64,000 nucleotides of DNA, taken from positions 891,501-955,500 of the forward strand of contig NZ_LMAF01000002.1 in the NCBI RefSeq assembly GCF_001542875.1, written 5' to 3'. The notes below the pieces were generated by a model. The model did no database searches. It was not told where the DNA came from and worked only from the letters and a program-made list of their open reading frames with translations. Below are positions 1-8,615 of this stretch, piece after piece (positions within the stretch are counted from its first letter, which is position 1; each line of letters starts with the position of its first letter). A program made the position numbers and the translations under genes. The DNA is from Erythrobacter sp. YT30. GTDB taxonomy: Bacteria > Pseudomonadota > Alphaproteobacteria > Sphingomonadales > Sphingomonadaceae.

Positions 1-71
1 AAAAGGTTGTTAGCGATTACCTTGAACTTTATGAATCGCCGGTCATATCACATGCACGCAAATTGCGATGA
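1..71 (+). CDS. C-terminal tail of an upstream protein, possibly a glycosyltransferase (partial)
   Basis: The frame that opens at base 3 reads 22 residues (KVVSDYLELYESPV...) and stops with TGA at 69-71. The start lies outside the window. A short amphipathic tail of this kind would fit the end of a GT-B glycosyltransferase, and the next genes are polysaccharide genes, but 22 residues cannot prove a family. The TGA overlaps an ATG at 68-70. Confidence 0.35.
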   Translation, partial: KVVSDYLELYESPVISHARKLR

Positions 72-160
72 ATGATCGCGCATTGTTTTTTGAGGGGTTA
101 GCGTACGCCAATGCAATCCCTCGCGAGCTGATCGAGCGGTGCTTTGCAAGCCTACGTTAA
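68..160 (+). CDS. possible 30-residue ORF coupled to the preceding frame
   Basis: An ATG at 68 overlaps the preceding TGA in an ATGA arrangement and opens a 30-codon frame (MNDRALFFEG... ending FASLR) that stops at 158-160, 11 bases before the methyltransferase start. I recognise no family. It could be a real small coupled peptide. It could also be the true C-terminus of the upstream protein displaced by a frameshift, because the two frames together would give a more normal tail. Existence as a gene is doubtful. Confidence 0.2.
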   Translation: MNDRALFFEGLAYANAIPRELIERCFASLR

Positions 161-171
161 ACGGAAATCCC

Positions 172-1086
172 ATGATGAAAAAACTGAGTTGCGACTGCTG
201 TCAGGCGACCATGCAGATTGTCGGGGACCATAAAGGGTTTCAACACTTTCGATGCCCCGAATGCAATTATGAGCGCTTCAAGAGTCACGAAGCAGTGCAA
301 TCGTCCGATTATGAAGAAGACATGGACTACCTTGATGACATTTCTGTCTATCCATCCGTGGATGACAGGATTTTATGGCATCATAAACACGCTCTACAAT
401 TGCTAAGGGACTGTAACGATAATGCGTTGCGCGTTTTAGACGTGGGTTGTTTCGATGGGTTTTTTGTACGCAAATTAAAAGACCATGGGATTGAAGCTTA
501 TGGGATCGATTTCAATCGCAAAGCAATTGCTGATGGTGCAGAGAGGTTTTCGCTCGAGGATCGGCTTTCCACCAAAACCACACAAGAGATCCTGGCGGAA
601 GGTGGACGATTTGATGCCGTGACAATGTTCGAAGTGATTGAGCACCTCGAAGACTTTCAACAAGTATTGAAAGACTGCAAGTCACTACTGAAGCCAGGCG
701 GCCTCTTCATTATCTCAGCACCAAATAACGATATGAGCTGGCGGCCACCGCTCGATTACCCTCCACACCACTTGTCTCGCTTTTCGCCAAAGTCGCTCGA
801 TAAATTGGTCCAAAAACATGGTTTAAGGCCTCTGGCAACGATAGAGCAGGCTAGTTTGTATGATCTAATTCGTCATTTTGTGGGGCTGAGGTTTCGCAAT
901 AATGATGCAGATAGCCTCAGGGGGGGGGAGTTTAAAAACAGGAAACTCGTAGACCCTTTGCGCAAATTTGCAACGCGTTCGAAATGGATAGCTTACCAGC
1001 TCGTAAGCCCCATCGACAAAATTCTACACCTTTTCGGTTTTAGGTATATCGGGCAAATTATGATAGCAGAAAACCCTAAGAGTTAA
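172..1086 (+). CDS. class I SAM-dependent methyltransferase with N-terminal zinc ribbon
   Basis: This is a 304-residue protein. The N-terminus carries two CxxC pairs (C7/C10 and C28/C31), a zinc-ribbon-like finger. A Rossmann methyltransferase domain follows: the glycine-rich SAM-binding motif VLDVGCFDGF at about 88-97, an acidic residue ending strand 2 (YGIDF), and a post-motif VTMFEVIEHL. This layout matches the Methyltransf_23-like enzymes that methylate sugars or sugar-linked groups in O-antigen and capsule loci; the substrate cannot be read from sequence. I chose the ATG at 172 (MMKK) because a GGAA element lies about 10 bases upstream; an upstream non-ATG start is possible. The stop is one base from the next gene's start, so the two are probably co-transcribed. 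Base composition is AT-richer than the core genes to the right, which suggests a transferred polysaccharide cassette. Confidence 0.85.
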   Translation: MMKKLSCDCCQATMQIVGDHKGFQHFRCPECNYERFKSHEAVQSSDYEEDMDYLDDISVYPSVDDRILWHHKHALQLLRDCNDNALRVLDVGCFDGFFVRKLKDHGIEAYGIDFNRKAIADGAERFSLEDRLSTKTTQEILAEGGRFDAVTMFEVIEHLEDFQQVLKDCKSLLKPGGLFIISAPNNDMSWRPPLDYPPHHLSRFSPKSLDKLVQKHGLRPLATIEQASLYDLIRHFVGLRFRNNDADSLRGGEFKNRKLVDPLRKFATRSKWIAYQLVSPIDKILHLFGFRYIGQIMIAENPKS

Positions 1087-1087
1087 T

Positions 1088-2164
1088 ATGAAAGTAGCAG
1101 TATTGGGCACAGTCGGCGTGCCAAGTGCGTATGGCGGATTCGAAACACTCGCAGAAAATTTGGTCGTATTTCATGACGAGCACGAGACTGGTTTAGAATT
1201 AACCGTATACTGCTCTGCCAATTCATTCGAAACGCGCCCTCCCTCTTATCGATCAGCCAAACTTCAATACATTCACCTTGATGCAAATGGGGTGCAGTCG
1301 ATATTTTATGATGCGGTCAGTCTTATTGACGCTGTCCTACGCGGCCACCGACGAATACTCCTTTTGGGAGTCTCAGGAGCGATCGCCCTGCCTCTTATTC
1401 GGGTCGTGCCAGGAATCAGGATCATAACGAATGTCGATGGGATAGAATGGAAAAGGGCAAAATGGAACAAACTCGCGAAACAGTATCTGCGCCTAGCGGA
1501 GAGGATAGCCGTCTGGGCCTCTCATGTTGTGATTGCAGATAACCAAGGCATCGCTTGCTATCTAGACCGAGCATATCGGTGCGAAGCGAAATTTATTCCA
1601 TATGGCGGCGATCATACGAACGCTCCGAAGTCGCCGGATACTCAGTTCGAATACCTACCCCGCGAATTCGCATTAAGCCTCTGCAGAATAGAGCCAGAAA
1701 ACAACATCAATCTCATTCTAGAAGCATTCACTACGAGCGAAATGCCGCTTGTGTTTGTAGGGAACTGGGACCGTTCAGAGTATGGTCGGGAACTCAAAAA
1801 GCGGTACTCTGAATATCCAAATATCGAGATACTTGATCCAATCTATGACCAAGATTCTTTGCATTCCCTACGAAGGCGCGCGAAAATGTATGTGCATGGC
1901 CACTCTGCGGGCGGAACTAATCCAGCCCTTGTAGAGATGATGCACTATGCAATCCCAGTCTTGGCATTTGATTGTGAATTCAATCGCTACACCACTGAAA
2001 ATAGGGCTCTTTTTTTCGAAGATGTCCATCAACTCCGAACGATTGTGGAAGGCCTGACTTCGCAAGATGCTTCACAAGTTGGGACTGATATGGTCAAGAT
2101 CGCGAAGCGCGCCTACACTTGGAAAGCAGTCGCCAGCGAGTATTTTTCGATCCTAAAGAGTTGA
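1088..2164 (+). CDS. DUF1972-type glycosyltransferase (GT-B, GT4-like)
   Basis: The 358-residue protein begins with MKVAVLGTVGVPSAYGGFETLAE, the hallmark of the DUF1972 N-terminal domain (G-x-P-x-x-Y-GGFE) found in rhamnosyl- and related transferases of polysaccharide loci. The C-terminal half has the GT4 donor-binding region, including SLCRIEPENNINLILEAF, a VFVGNW strand and a VHGHSAGGTNPALVEMMHY segment with the expected acidic residue. It probably adds a sugar to a lipid-linked exopolysaccharide or O-antigen intermediate on the cytoplasmic face; donor and acceptor are unknown. It starts one base after the methyltransferase stop, consistent with one transcript. It is followed by about 1 kb without genes. 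Codon use is AT-rich compared with the core genome on the right. Confidence 0.88.
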   Translation: MKVAVLGTVGVPSAYGGFETLAENLVVFHDEHETGLELTVYCSANSFETRPPSYRSAKLQYIHLDANGVQSIFYDAVSLIDAVLRGHRRILLLGVSGAIALPLIRVVPGIRIITNVDGIEWKRAKWNKLAKQYLRLAERIAVWASHVVIADNQGIACYLDRAYRCEAKFIPYGGDHTNAPKSPDTQFEYLPREFALSLCRIEPENNINLILEAFTTSEMPLVFVGNWDRSEYGRELKKRYSEYPNIEILDPIYDQDSLHSLRRRAKMYVHGHSAGGTNPALVEMMHYAIPVLAFDCEFNRYTTENRALFFEDVHQLRTIVEGLTSQDASQVGTDMVKIAKRAYTWKAVASEYFSILKS

Positions 2165-3172
2165 GTAAATTTCGAAAGCTTTGTATTTTTGCGTAGCTTT
2201 AGTCATTCAGTATTCAGCCTCGATGATTTTATCCACACTTCCTTTTTCAGGATCTTATCCATCGTACCTGAAAAGTGCGCAATATTGCTTAGAGCTGGCC
2301 GATATTCGATCACCGGCCATAGATCGCGAATGTTTGCCACCTGTAAAGAAGGCGCCATCAAGAAGATAGCTGTCGATAGCTAGGTTGACCGGTCAATCGA
2401 AGGAACAAAACAATTTATAGAGATCAAAACTATTGAGAGCCTCAATCTGTTCGAATCAAGTCGAAATTATATGATCGAAGTAAGGCAAACAGAACGATTT
2501 CTTCCATGATTTGACTAGGCCCTAATCATCTTCTTCGCGCGAGCAAAGAGTCATTTGATTTGGCGGTGATTATAAATAGCTGCACAGTCAATGACTGCCT
2601 AAATCTATTCTGCGAAAACATGATCCTTTAAAATCTCTAATAAAACAAACCAATTCGTCTGTTCAAACTATGTTGCTGCGCCAGTGATAAGCGAATGGTG
2701 GTAGGTTGACAAACACACCGATACTTCGCTTACCACCGCCAAGAAGGTGTCATTGAAAAGCATGCGTCATCGGTCCGGCGGTTTGCACTAGAAGGTTATT
2801 TTTCTTAATTCAGAGGCGGTAAGAGAAGAAAGATTCACGAATAAGGATCGACTCGCTTCCAATCCAATCTTTATCCGAAATGACGGGCAACGCCTCCTTT
2901 GATATCAATTGGATGAGCAGACGATAAAGACGATAAAACAGTCATGTATTTACTTGGACATAAGGACTGCCAGCGCCATTTCTAATAGAGAAAGGTGTGG
3001 GAAGATAATTTAGAACTGGACAGGATGCGATCATTCCCTTCGTGATGCTCAATTCAGCTCATCAGTGTGCCGTCTCTTGGAAAGATGGTTGCTTTCAACA
3101 TCAGGGACGGCGGCCACGTCACGACTTTTATGAAGGGTGGCTTGTTGCTCCTAAGGTGTTCAAGGCCCAAGG
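2165..3172. other. gene-free AT-rich interval of about 1 kb
   Basis: I see no convincing coding frame, RNA gene or complete mobile element here. The interval is AT-rich and stop-dense on both strands. It contains a 12-bp palindrome (TTGACCGGTCAA, 2385-2396) just after a GATAGCTGTCGATAGC direct repeat. It also has a short frame near 2917-2985 ending MYLLGHKDCQRHF, faintly reminiscent of tyrosine-recombinase C-terminal text but far too short to call. The right-hand end probably carries the promoter and leader of the sugar transferase gene. A decayed insertion or lost genes would explain the size. Confidence 0.6.
2385..2396. promoter_or_regulatory. 12-bp perfect palindrome, possible operator
   Basis: TTGACC at 2385-2390 is followed directly by its reverse complement GGTCAA. 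It lies in the gene-free interval, 780 bases before the sugar transferase gene. A dimeric regulator site is possible, but one such palindrome could be chance. Confidence 0.2.
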
Positions 3173-4525
3173 GTGATGATAATGAGAAGGCCATGTTTCA
3201 TATGGGCGCACGGGCACATCAACGTGAGAGAATTAGATACTTTCCAAAAGCCAACGCTTTGGCGAAGGGTTTTGCAGATAGGCAGTGTACAAATGGCCTT
3301 GCAATTGTTTGCAGCGCTGCTTTATCCAATTGTAGTGTGGGTTCCTATACGGGGGAATGATCCTCAAGATCCACTTTTGATAAACACCCTGTATGTATTG
3401 GCCATTGGCGCCGGAATGTCAGCATATGCACTGTCTCGGCTTAGAATCTACGCCAAGACTCGGCAGTTATCTTATTTCGTCCCAGTCAGTTTTCTGTCGT
3501 ACGCCACAGTCCTATCGGGAATTGCAGTTTTGAGAACTGAATACTCAGCTTCTCTTTTCTTGTACGGTGTCGTTTCTGCCTGTCTGGTCAGTTATCTGCT
3601 TCTCGCGATCAGCAGAGGCGCTCAGCGAGCCCAATTTGTGATACCCGGTGGAAGATCGGACGAGATCCAACTCACTCAACAGTTCATTCCTGCACCCGAT
3701 GTGCACGAGATGCAAAGCCTTGTTGAAGCCGACCGTATCGACGGCGCGATCATAGCTGACCTCCATTACGATCACCCCGATGAGTGGGAGCGGCTTTTTG
3801 CTAGAGCAGCCTTACGCGGCATTCCGGTCTATCACTATCGCCAGATCGCCGAAACGCAGAGCGGGCAGGTCAAGATCGACCATTTGAGTGAGAATGATCT
3901 TGGATCGCTGATCCCGAATGTACCCTATATGACGACCAAGCGGGCAGTCGATATCATTTCCTCATTGGTCATGATCCCGATTCTGCTCATTCCGTTTGCG
4001 ATCATCGCGCTCGCAATTAAGCTTGATTCGCCTGGCAAGGCCATTTTCATTCAGGAACGAATGGGCTTTCGCGGCGAGACTTTCCGCATGATCAAATTTC
4101 GCACCATGCGAGAACGTCGTGTTGAAGATGAAGAAACTGCTCAACGCAACGATGCGATGACGCAGGCCGATGATGCCCGGATCACACGCTTGGGACGCTT
4201 TATGCGGCACACACGGATTGATGAGCTGCCGCAGATTTTCAACGTCTTAAAAGGCGAGATGAGCTGGATTGGTCCCCGGCCAGAAGCGGAATCTTTGTCG
4301 CGCTGGTATGAGAGCGAATTGCCGTTTTATTCCTATCGCCACATAGTTCGCCCCGGCATCACCGGTTGGGCACAGGTCAATCAGGGCCATGTTGTCGATG
4401 TGGAGGATGTTAACGCGAAATTGCGATATGACTTCTATTACGTGAAGAACATCTCGATGTGGCTCGATTTTCTCATCGTGCTCAAAACTGCGCGCGTTAT
4501 CCTCACGGGATCGGGCGCCAAATAG
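3173..4525 (+). CDS. exopolysaccharide polyprenyl-phosphate sugar-1-phosphate transferase
   Basis: This enzyme starts polysaccharide synthesis by moving a sugar-1-phosphate from a UDP-sugar onto undecaprenyl phosphate at the inner membrane. The N-terminal half holds hydrophobic helices (about residues 43-58, 72-90, 104-125 and 128-148) and a soluble CoA-binding-like region. The C-terminal half, from TKRAVDIISSLVMIP at about 260, is a typical bacterial sugar transferase domain (PF02397): a membrane helix, FIQERMGFRG, FRMIKFRTM, RIDELPQIFNVLKGEMSWIGPRPE and PGITGWAQVNQG. Several starts are possible: ATGs at 3173, 3176 and 3182, with AAGGG 5-9 bases upstream of the first, or 3293. I keep 3173 because the segment before 3293 looks protein-like. 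Epimerase and dehydratase genes follow on the same strand. Confidence 0.9.
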   Translation: MMIMRRPCFIWAHGHINVRELDTFQKPTLWRRVLQIGSVQMALQLFAALLYPIVVWVPIRGNDPQDPLLINTLYVLAIGAGMSAYALSRLRIYAKTRQLSYFVPVSFLSYATVLSGIAVLRTEYSASLFLYGVVSACLVSYLLLAISRGAQRAQFVIPGGRSDEIQLTQQFIPAPDVHEMQSLVEADRIDGAIIADLHYDHPDEWERLFARAALRGIPVYHYRQIAETQSGQVKIDHLSENDLGSLIPNVPYMTTKRAVDIISSLVMIPILLIPFAIIALAIKLDSPGKAIFIQERMGFRGETFRMIKFRTMRERRVEDEETAQRNDAMTQADDARITRLGRFMRHTRIDELPQIFNVLKGEMSWIGPRPEAESLSRWYESELPFYSYRHIVRPGITGWAQVNQGHVVDVEDVNAKLRYDFYYVKNISMWLDFLIVLKTARVILTGSGAK

Positions 4526-4564
4526 ACCGCCCTTTTTTGCCCTTCAAAAAACAAGAGAATCCCA

Positions 4565-5578
4565 GTGCGTACTGTTTTGATCACCGGCGCTGCCGGTTTT
4601 ATCGGATACCACCTTGCTGACCTGCTCCTCTCGGAGGGATACCGCGTCGTCGGCTTTGACGGGATGACCGATTACTATGAAGTGGTGCTGAAAGAGCGTC
4701 GCTATCAGATGCTCAAGCAGAACCAGCACTTCACCGGGCATGTCGGTATGCTGGAGGACTTTGAAGCGCTGCATAAGCTGGCAATGGACGAAAAGCCAGA
4801 TGTGATCGTCCATCTCGCCGCGCAAGCAGGCGTTCGCTACAGCCTTGAGAACCCGCGCGCTTATCTCGATTCCAATCTGGTTGGCACGTTTAACGTGATG
4901 GAGTGTGCACGCGAACTAGGCGTGCATCATCTGCTGATGGCATCAACCAGCTCAGTTTATGGCGCGAATGAAGAAATGCCGTTTGATGAACGCGAGAAAT
5001 GCGACACGCAGCTCACATTCTATGCGGCTACCAAAAAAGCCAATGAAAGCATGGCGCATTCTTACGCGCACCTTTGGAACCTGCCGACCACCATGTTTCG
5101 CTTTTTTACGGTTTACGGGCCGTGGGGGCGTCCCGATATGGCTTTGTTCAAGTTTACCAAGGGCACGCTCGAAGGCACGCCGATCGATATCTACAACAAT
5201 GGCGATATGTACCGCGACTTCACTTATGTTACCGATCTCGTCCGCGGGCTGTGCCTCCTTATCGAGGTTCCGCCAGTGCGCCCAGAAAGCGCGGAGGATA
5301 TTCCAGAATGGGACTCGCTATCTCCTGCAGCCCCTTGGCGCGTCGTCAATATCGGCAATTCCGACAAGGTGCGGCTGATGGAATTTGTCACTGCGATTGA
5401 GCGTGAGTGCGGGCGTGAGGCAGTAAAGAACTTCATGCCGATGCAGAAAGGCGATGTGCCCGCTACATGGGCAGATGCGACACTTCTTAAAGAGCTAACC
5501 GGGTACGCACCGCAAACCGACGTCAATGAAGGCGTCAAGCAATTCGTCGCGTGGTATCGCGATTATTACGATGTGTGA
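4565..5578 (+). CDS. NAD-dependent epimerase, UDP-glucuronate 4-epimerase-like
   Basis: A 337-residue extended SDR enzyme that interconverts nucleotide sugars, most likely UDP-glucuronate and UDP-galacturonate, for the polysaccharide locus. The NAD-binding GAAGFIG lies at residues 7-13. MTDYYEVVLKERR at about 37 is typical of the UDP-GlcA epimerase branch. A TSSVYG strand, the catalytic YAATK (Tyr and Lys three residues apart) and FRFFTVYGPWGRPDMA complete the signature. The start is GTG at 4565 (AGAGAA lies just upstream), 39 bases after the sugar transferase stop. Length and motifs fit the family; the exact substrate is inferred. Confidence 0.88.
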   Translation: MRTVLITGAAGFIGYHLADLLLSEGYRVVGFDGMTDYYEVVLKERRYQMLKQNQHFTGHVGMLEDFEALHKLAMDEKPDVIVHLAAQAGVRYSLENPRAYLDSNLVGTFNVMECARELGVHHLLMASTSSVYGANEEMPFDEREKCDTQLTFYAATKKANESMAHSYAHLWNLPTTMFRFFTVYGPWGRPDMALFKFTKGTLEGTPIDIYNNGDMYRDFTYVTDLVRGLCLLIEVPPVRPESAEDIPEWDSLSPAAPWRVVNIGNSDKVRLMEFVTAIERECGREAVKNFMPMQKGDVPATWADATLLKELTGYAPQTDVNEGVKQFVAWYRDYYDV

Positions 5579-5683
5579 TAGCACGAGCTGATTGTGCAGA
5601 CACCTTTGCTTTTGCGCTCAAAACGGTAAGGCATCGACTCACGGCAGGCAACGTTCTGCATTCTGTATCAACGGGACGATTTC

Positions 5684-6739
5684 ATGAAAATTCTTGTCAC
5701 AGGTGGCGCAGGCTTTATCGGCTCAGCGGTTGTCCGGCTCGCGATCAAACGGGGACACAGCGTCGTCAATCTCGACGCGCTTACCTATGCTGCTTGCCTT
5801 GAAAACCTCGCGTCGGTTTCGGATTCCTCGTCATACTTTTTCGAGCATGCTGACATTCGCGACCGCGAGGCGCTTGATCGAATTTTCAGACAGCATCGGC
5901 CTGATTGCGTCATGCACCTTGCAGCTGAAAGCCATGTTGACAGGTCAATCGATGGGCCTGGCGACTTCATGGAAACCAACATCCTTGGCACTTTCAAAAT
6001 GCTTGAGGCGGCGCGCAAATTCTGGGTTGAGAACGACCAACCGGAAGGCTTTCGCTTTCATCATATCAGCACTGATGAAGTGTATGGATCTTTGCCCGAT
6101 GATCCCGGCATCCAGTTTACCGAGGACACACCGTATGATCCGCGCAGCCCGTATTCCGCATCAAAAGCCAGCTCGGATCATTTAGCCCGCGCCTGGGCCG
6201 AGACCTATAACCTGCCGATCCTGGTTACAAATTGCTCTAACAATTACGGACCCTATCACTTCCCGGAAAAGCTCATTCCCGTCGTGATTATCAATGCTCT
6301 CGAAGGCAAGCCATTGCCGATCTATGGCGATGGCTCAAACGTGCGCGATTGGCTCTATGTCGAAGATCACGCTGATGCGCTTTTGACTGTGATCGAAAAA
6401 GGTCAGATTGGCCGGACCTATAACATTGGCGGCGAGAATGAATGCTCCAACCTTCAGCTGGTCGAAATGATTTGTGCGATTCTCGATGAGAAGCAGCCCC
6501 GCACGGATGGAGCAACTTACGCAGATCTCATCACATTTGTCACCGATCGGCCGGGACACGATGCTCGCTATGCAATTGATCCGACGCGGATCAGAACAGA
6601 ACTAGGCTGGCGACCGTCCATGACGGTCGAGGAAGGTTTGGAAAAGACTGTTCAGTGGTATCTAGACAATGAAGATTGGTGGAGGCCACTTCTGGACCGC
6701 AAGGGTGTCGGCAAACGGTTGGGAACGGGCAAGGCTTAG
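5684..6739 (+). CDS. rfbB: dTDP-glucose 4,6-dehydratase
   Basis: This extended SDR converts dTDP-glucose to dTDP-4-keto-6-deoxyglucose, the step toward dTDP-rhamnose and other deoxysugars. Visible motifs over 351 residues are GGAGFIGS at 7-14, [34 protein letters not shown] with the catalytic Asp/Glu pair, the YSASK catalytic Tyr/Lys, and [14 protein letters not shown]. All are typical of RfbB/RmlB. The usual partners rfbA, rfbC and rfbD are not next to it in this window; the next genes are on the other strand. It is separated from the epimerase by 105 bases. The gene marks the right end of the polysaccharide locus. Confidence 0.93.
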   Translation: MKILVTGGAGFIGSAVVRLAIKRGHSVVNLDALTYAACLENLASVSDSSSYFFEHADIRDREALDRIFRQHRPDCVMHLAAESHVDRSIDGPGDFMETNILGTFKMLEAARKFWVENDQPEGFRFHHISTDEVYGSLPDDPGIQFTEDTPYDPRSPYSASKASSDHLARAWAETYNLPILVTNCSNNYGPYHFPEKLIPVVIINALEGKPLPIYGDGSNVRDWLYVEDHADALLTVIEKGQIGRTYNIGGENECSNLQLVEMICAILDEKQPRTDGATYADLITFVTDRPGHDARYAIDPTRIRTELGWRPSMTVEEGLEKTVQWYLDNEDWWRPLLDRKGVGKRLGTGKA

Positions 6740-6806
6740 GTCTAAGCGCAGTCCGATTGCCCTAACAATCGTTGATCCCTAATTTGGGCCAAGCCTTCGT
6801 GCAGCC

Positions 6807-7499
6807 TCAATAATCCTGGTCAGGCTCTTCAGCTGGAGGGCCGACAACAGGCTGCGAAGAAGGTTGCGGCTCAGCACCTGACTGGCCTGGAGGTGGCAAC
6901 GTAGCCCGGTAGACAGGGGCCTCATCACCAGCCGGTTCAGCTGCGGCATCACCGCTTGCTTCGACTTCTCCGGGAAGCGGGGCGCTGCGTTCACGCTCCA
7001 GCCGCTCAAGGTATTCACGCTCGATCTGCTCAACGCGGCTTTGTTCGGCGGCTGCATCATCATCAATGGTCGAAAGACGCGCCTGACGCTCTTGCTCAAT
7101 CAGTTGTGCAAAGCGGACGTTCTCACCCTCGGAGCGATCCTTATACGCTGCATCGATCAGTTTTTGTGTACATCCCGTGAAGCCACCAGCGCCTGTCGGG
7201 CTGCACGACATGGTGCCAAAGGCGCCGACGTAGCGGATCTTCTCAACACTGCGGACGGGTGAGATGTTTTGCGGAGAATCACTGTTCCGCAAGTTTTGCG
7301 GGATGCGATAGCGATCTGCCTCGACGAGGATTTCGCAAACGACGATCTCGCCTTCTTCGCTAGCCTCGGGGCATTCATCCTCGCTGTAGGCGATTACCAT
7401 GTTGATCCGATCGCCGCCCTTATCCTGCGCCGCAGCGGGGGAGGCAAAGGCGATTGCTGGCAGAGTGGCTAGAGCCAAAAAGCGGGCGGGGGTGAGCAT
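6807..7499 (-). CDS. secreted or periplasmic protein of unknown function, sphingomonad type
   Basis: A 230-residue protein with a clear Sec signal peptide (positive start, hydrophobic core LALATLPAIAFA, cleavage probably after the AAA at 22-24). The mature N-terminus has CPEASEEGEIVVCEI...DRYRIP, a motif I associate with many exported proteins of Sphingomonadales; their function is unknown. Two further Cys follow (MSCSPTG and FTGCTQ), so disulfides are likely and would suit a periplasmic location. The middle, about 130-170, is a charged helical segment rich in Glu/Arg. The C-terminus is Pro-rich and disordered. The gene converges on rfbB and lies downstream of coq7 on the same strand. No enzymatic motif is seen. 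Confidence 0.75.
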   Translation of the reverse strand: MLTPARFLALATLPAIAFASPAAAQDKGGDRINMVIAYSEDECPEASEEGEIVVCEILVEADRYRIPQNLRNSDSPQNISPVRSVEKIRYVGAFGTMSCSPTGAGGFTGCTQKLIDAAYKDRSEGENVRFAQLIEQERQARLSTIDDDAAAEQSRVEQIEREYLERLERERSAPLPGEVEASGDAAAEPAGDEAPVYRATLPPPGQSGAEPQPSSQPVVGPPAEEPDQDY

Positions 7500-7602
7500 T
7501 GGATCAATCCTTTAATGCGCGCGGGATCAGACCCCGGGCGATTTTCATATCATGTATCCAGCCATGCGTGAATGCCGACTGAAGAGTGGAGGCACTCCCT
7601 CC

Positions 7603-8124
7603 TCAAACCCTCTCACTAACCTTGATGGCGATCCGGCAACCCAGCTTGATCGCGCCGGAAAGCAGCGGATAAGCGGGCGCTTGTTCTGCTCCATTGGCGA
7701 GCGCTGCATCGCGGTGTTCGCGTTCATCCTCACGGAATTCCTCGATCATTTCGGCGAGTTCTGGATCCGAATTGGTCTCCATCAGACGGTCGAGCTGCTC
7801 CGAATAATGCTTGTCGATTTCTTCTTCGACGGCTGCGGTGCAAGCCATCGCCGCTTCGGGGCCGAGTAAAGCTGTGCCTGCGCCCAGGGCGTATCCAGCC
7901 GCCGACCAGAACGGCTGCAAAGCGGTTGGGCGCACGCGGCGCTCTGCCATGAACGCATCAAAGCGAGCGCGGTGTCCCTCTTCCTGTTCGGCCATGTGGC
8001 GGATTTCGGCCGAATGCGGGCCGCGATCGCCCATCACAGCCAGCTGGCCTTCGTAAATCTTGGTCGCGCCAAATTCGCCGGCCTGATCGACGCGGATCAT
8101 GCGGTGGAGTTCATCGCGGTCCAT
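7603..8124 (-). CDS. coq7: demethoxyubiquinone hydroxylase (Coq7-type di-iron enzyme)
   Basis: This ferritin-like monooxygenase hydroxylates the ring of demethoxyubiquinol in late ubiquinone synthesis, at the inner membrane. The 173-residue protein has the di-iron ligand set in order: E17 in DQAGEFGA, E48xxH51, E100, and E134xxH137. This is the Coq7 arrangement and differs from flavin-dependent UbiF. The start is the ATG at 8124, preceded by AAGGA; the open frame extends further upstream but without family similarity. It lies 22 bases after dsbB on the same strand. The C-terminal KLGCRIAIKVSERV is typical of the family. Confidence 0.93.
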   Translation of the reverse strand: MDRDELHRMIRVDQAGEFGATKIYEGQLAVMGDRGPHSAEIRHMAEQEEGHRARFDAFMAERRVRPTALQPFWSAAGYALGAGTALLGPEAAMACTAAVEEEIDKHYSEQLDRLMETNSDPELAEMIEEFREDEREHRDAALANGAEQAPAYPLLSGAIKLGCRIAIKVSERV

Positions 8125-8146
8125 ACTGTCATCCTTGTTTTTGCGT

Positions 8147-8596
8147 TTATTTCTTTGCGCTTGAGACCAAGATGGCGATCCCACCCAGACAAGAAAAGAG
8201 GAAATTGTATCCGGCGAGCGAAATTCCAAACAGGCTCCATGGCGCAACATCGCAGCGCACAAGCGGCGCAGCGCTTGGGTCCATCACATCAATGCTGCTG
8301 GGCAAGGACGCGCACCCGGTTATGCCTTCCCACCACCCATATTCAACGCCAGCGTGAAACGCGCCGATTAGACCTGACGTGATTATCGCGATTGCCGCCA
8401 GGATGGTCCAGATGCGAGGGCCGGGCGCTACAAAGGCGAGCACGCCAAACCCCAATGCGGCGAAATGCGGCCAGCGCTGCCACCAGCACATTTCGCACGG
8501 ATAAAGCCCAAAACCGTACTCGGAGATGTACGCGCCGCCCAGCAATGCAGCAGGGATCGCAAGCGCGAGCGTTCGTGCAAGAGTAAGGCCAGCCAT
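8147..8596 (-). CDS. dsbB: disulfide bond formation protein B
   Basis: DsbB reoxidises the periplasmic oxidant DsbA and passes electrons to quinone in the inner membrane. The 149-residue protein has four hydrophobic segments and both redox pairs: C34xxC37 (YPCEMC) in the first periplasmic loop, and C95 and C115 in the second. It lies between the S41 peptidase and coq7; its quinone link to coq7 is thematically suggestive but unproven. Stop-to-start distance to coq7 is 22 bases, so co-transcription is likely. Confidence 0.92.
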   Translation of the reverse strand: MAGLTLARTLALAIPAALLGGAYISEYGFGLYPCEMCWWQRWPHFAALGFGVLAFVAPGPRIWTILAAIAIITSGLIGAFHAGVEYGWWEGITGCASLPSSIDVMDPSAAPLVRCDVAPWSLFGISLAGYNFLFSCLGGIAILVSSAKK

Positions 8597-8615
8597 GTCC
8601 GCCCCGATAGCCGGG

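Noticed and set aside
2181-2383. Short frames in the gene-free interval after the DUF1972 glycosyltransferase
   Set aside because: 62-64 residues, no motif, no plausible ribosome-binding site, and AT-rich region; not supported as genes.
3067-3360. 97-residue frame overlapping the start of the sugar transferase gene
   Set aside because: Text lacks any family resemblance and it overlaps a strongly supported gene in another frame. Treated as a chance frame.
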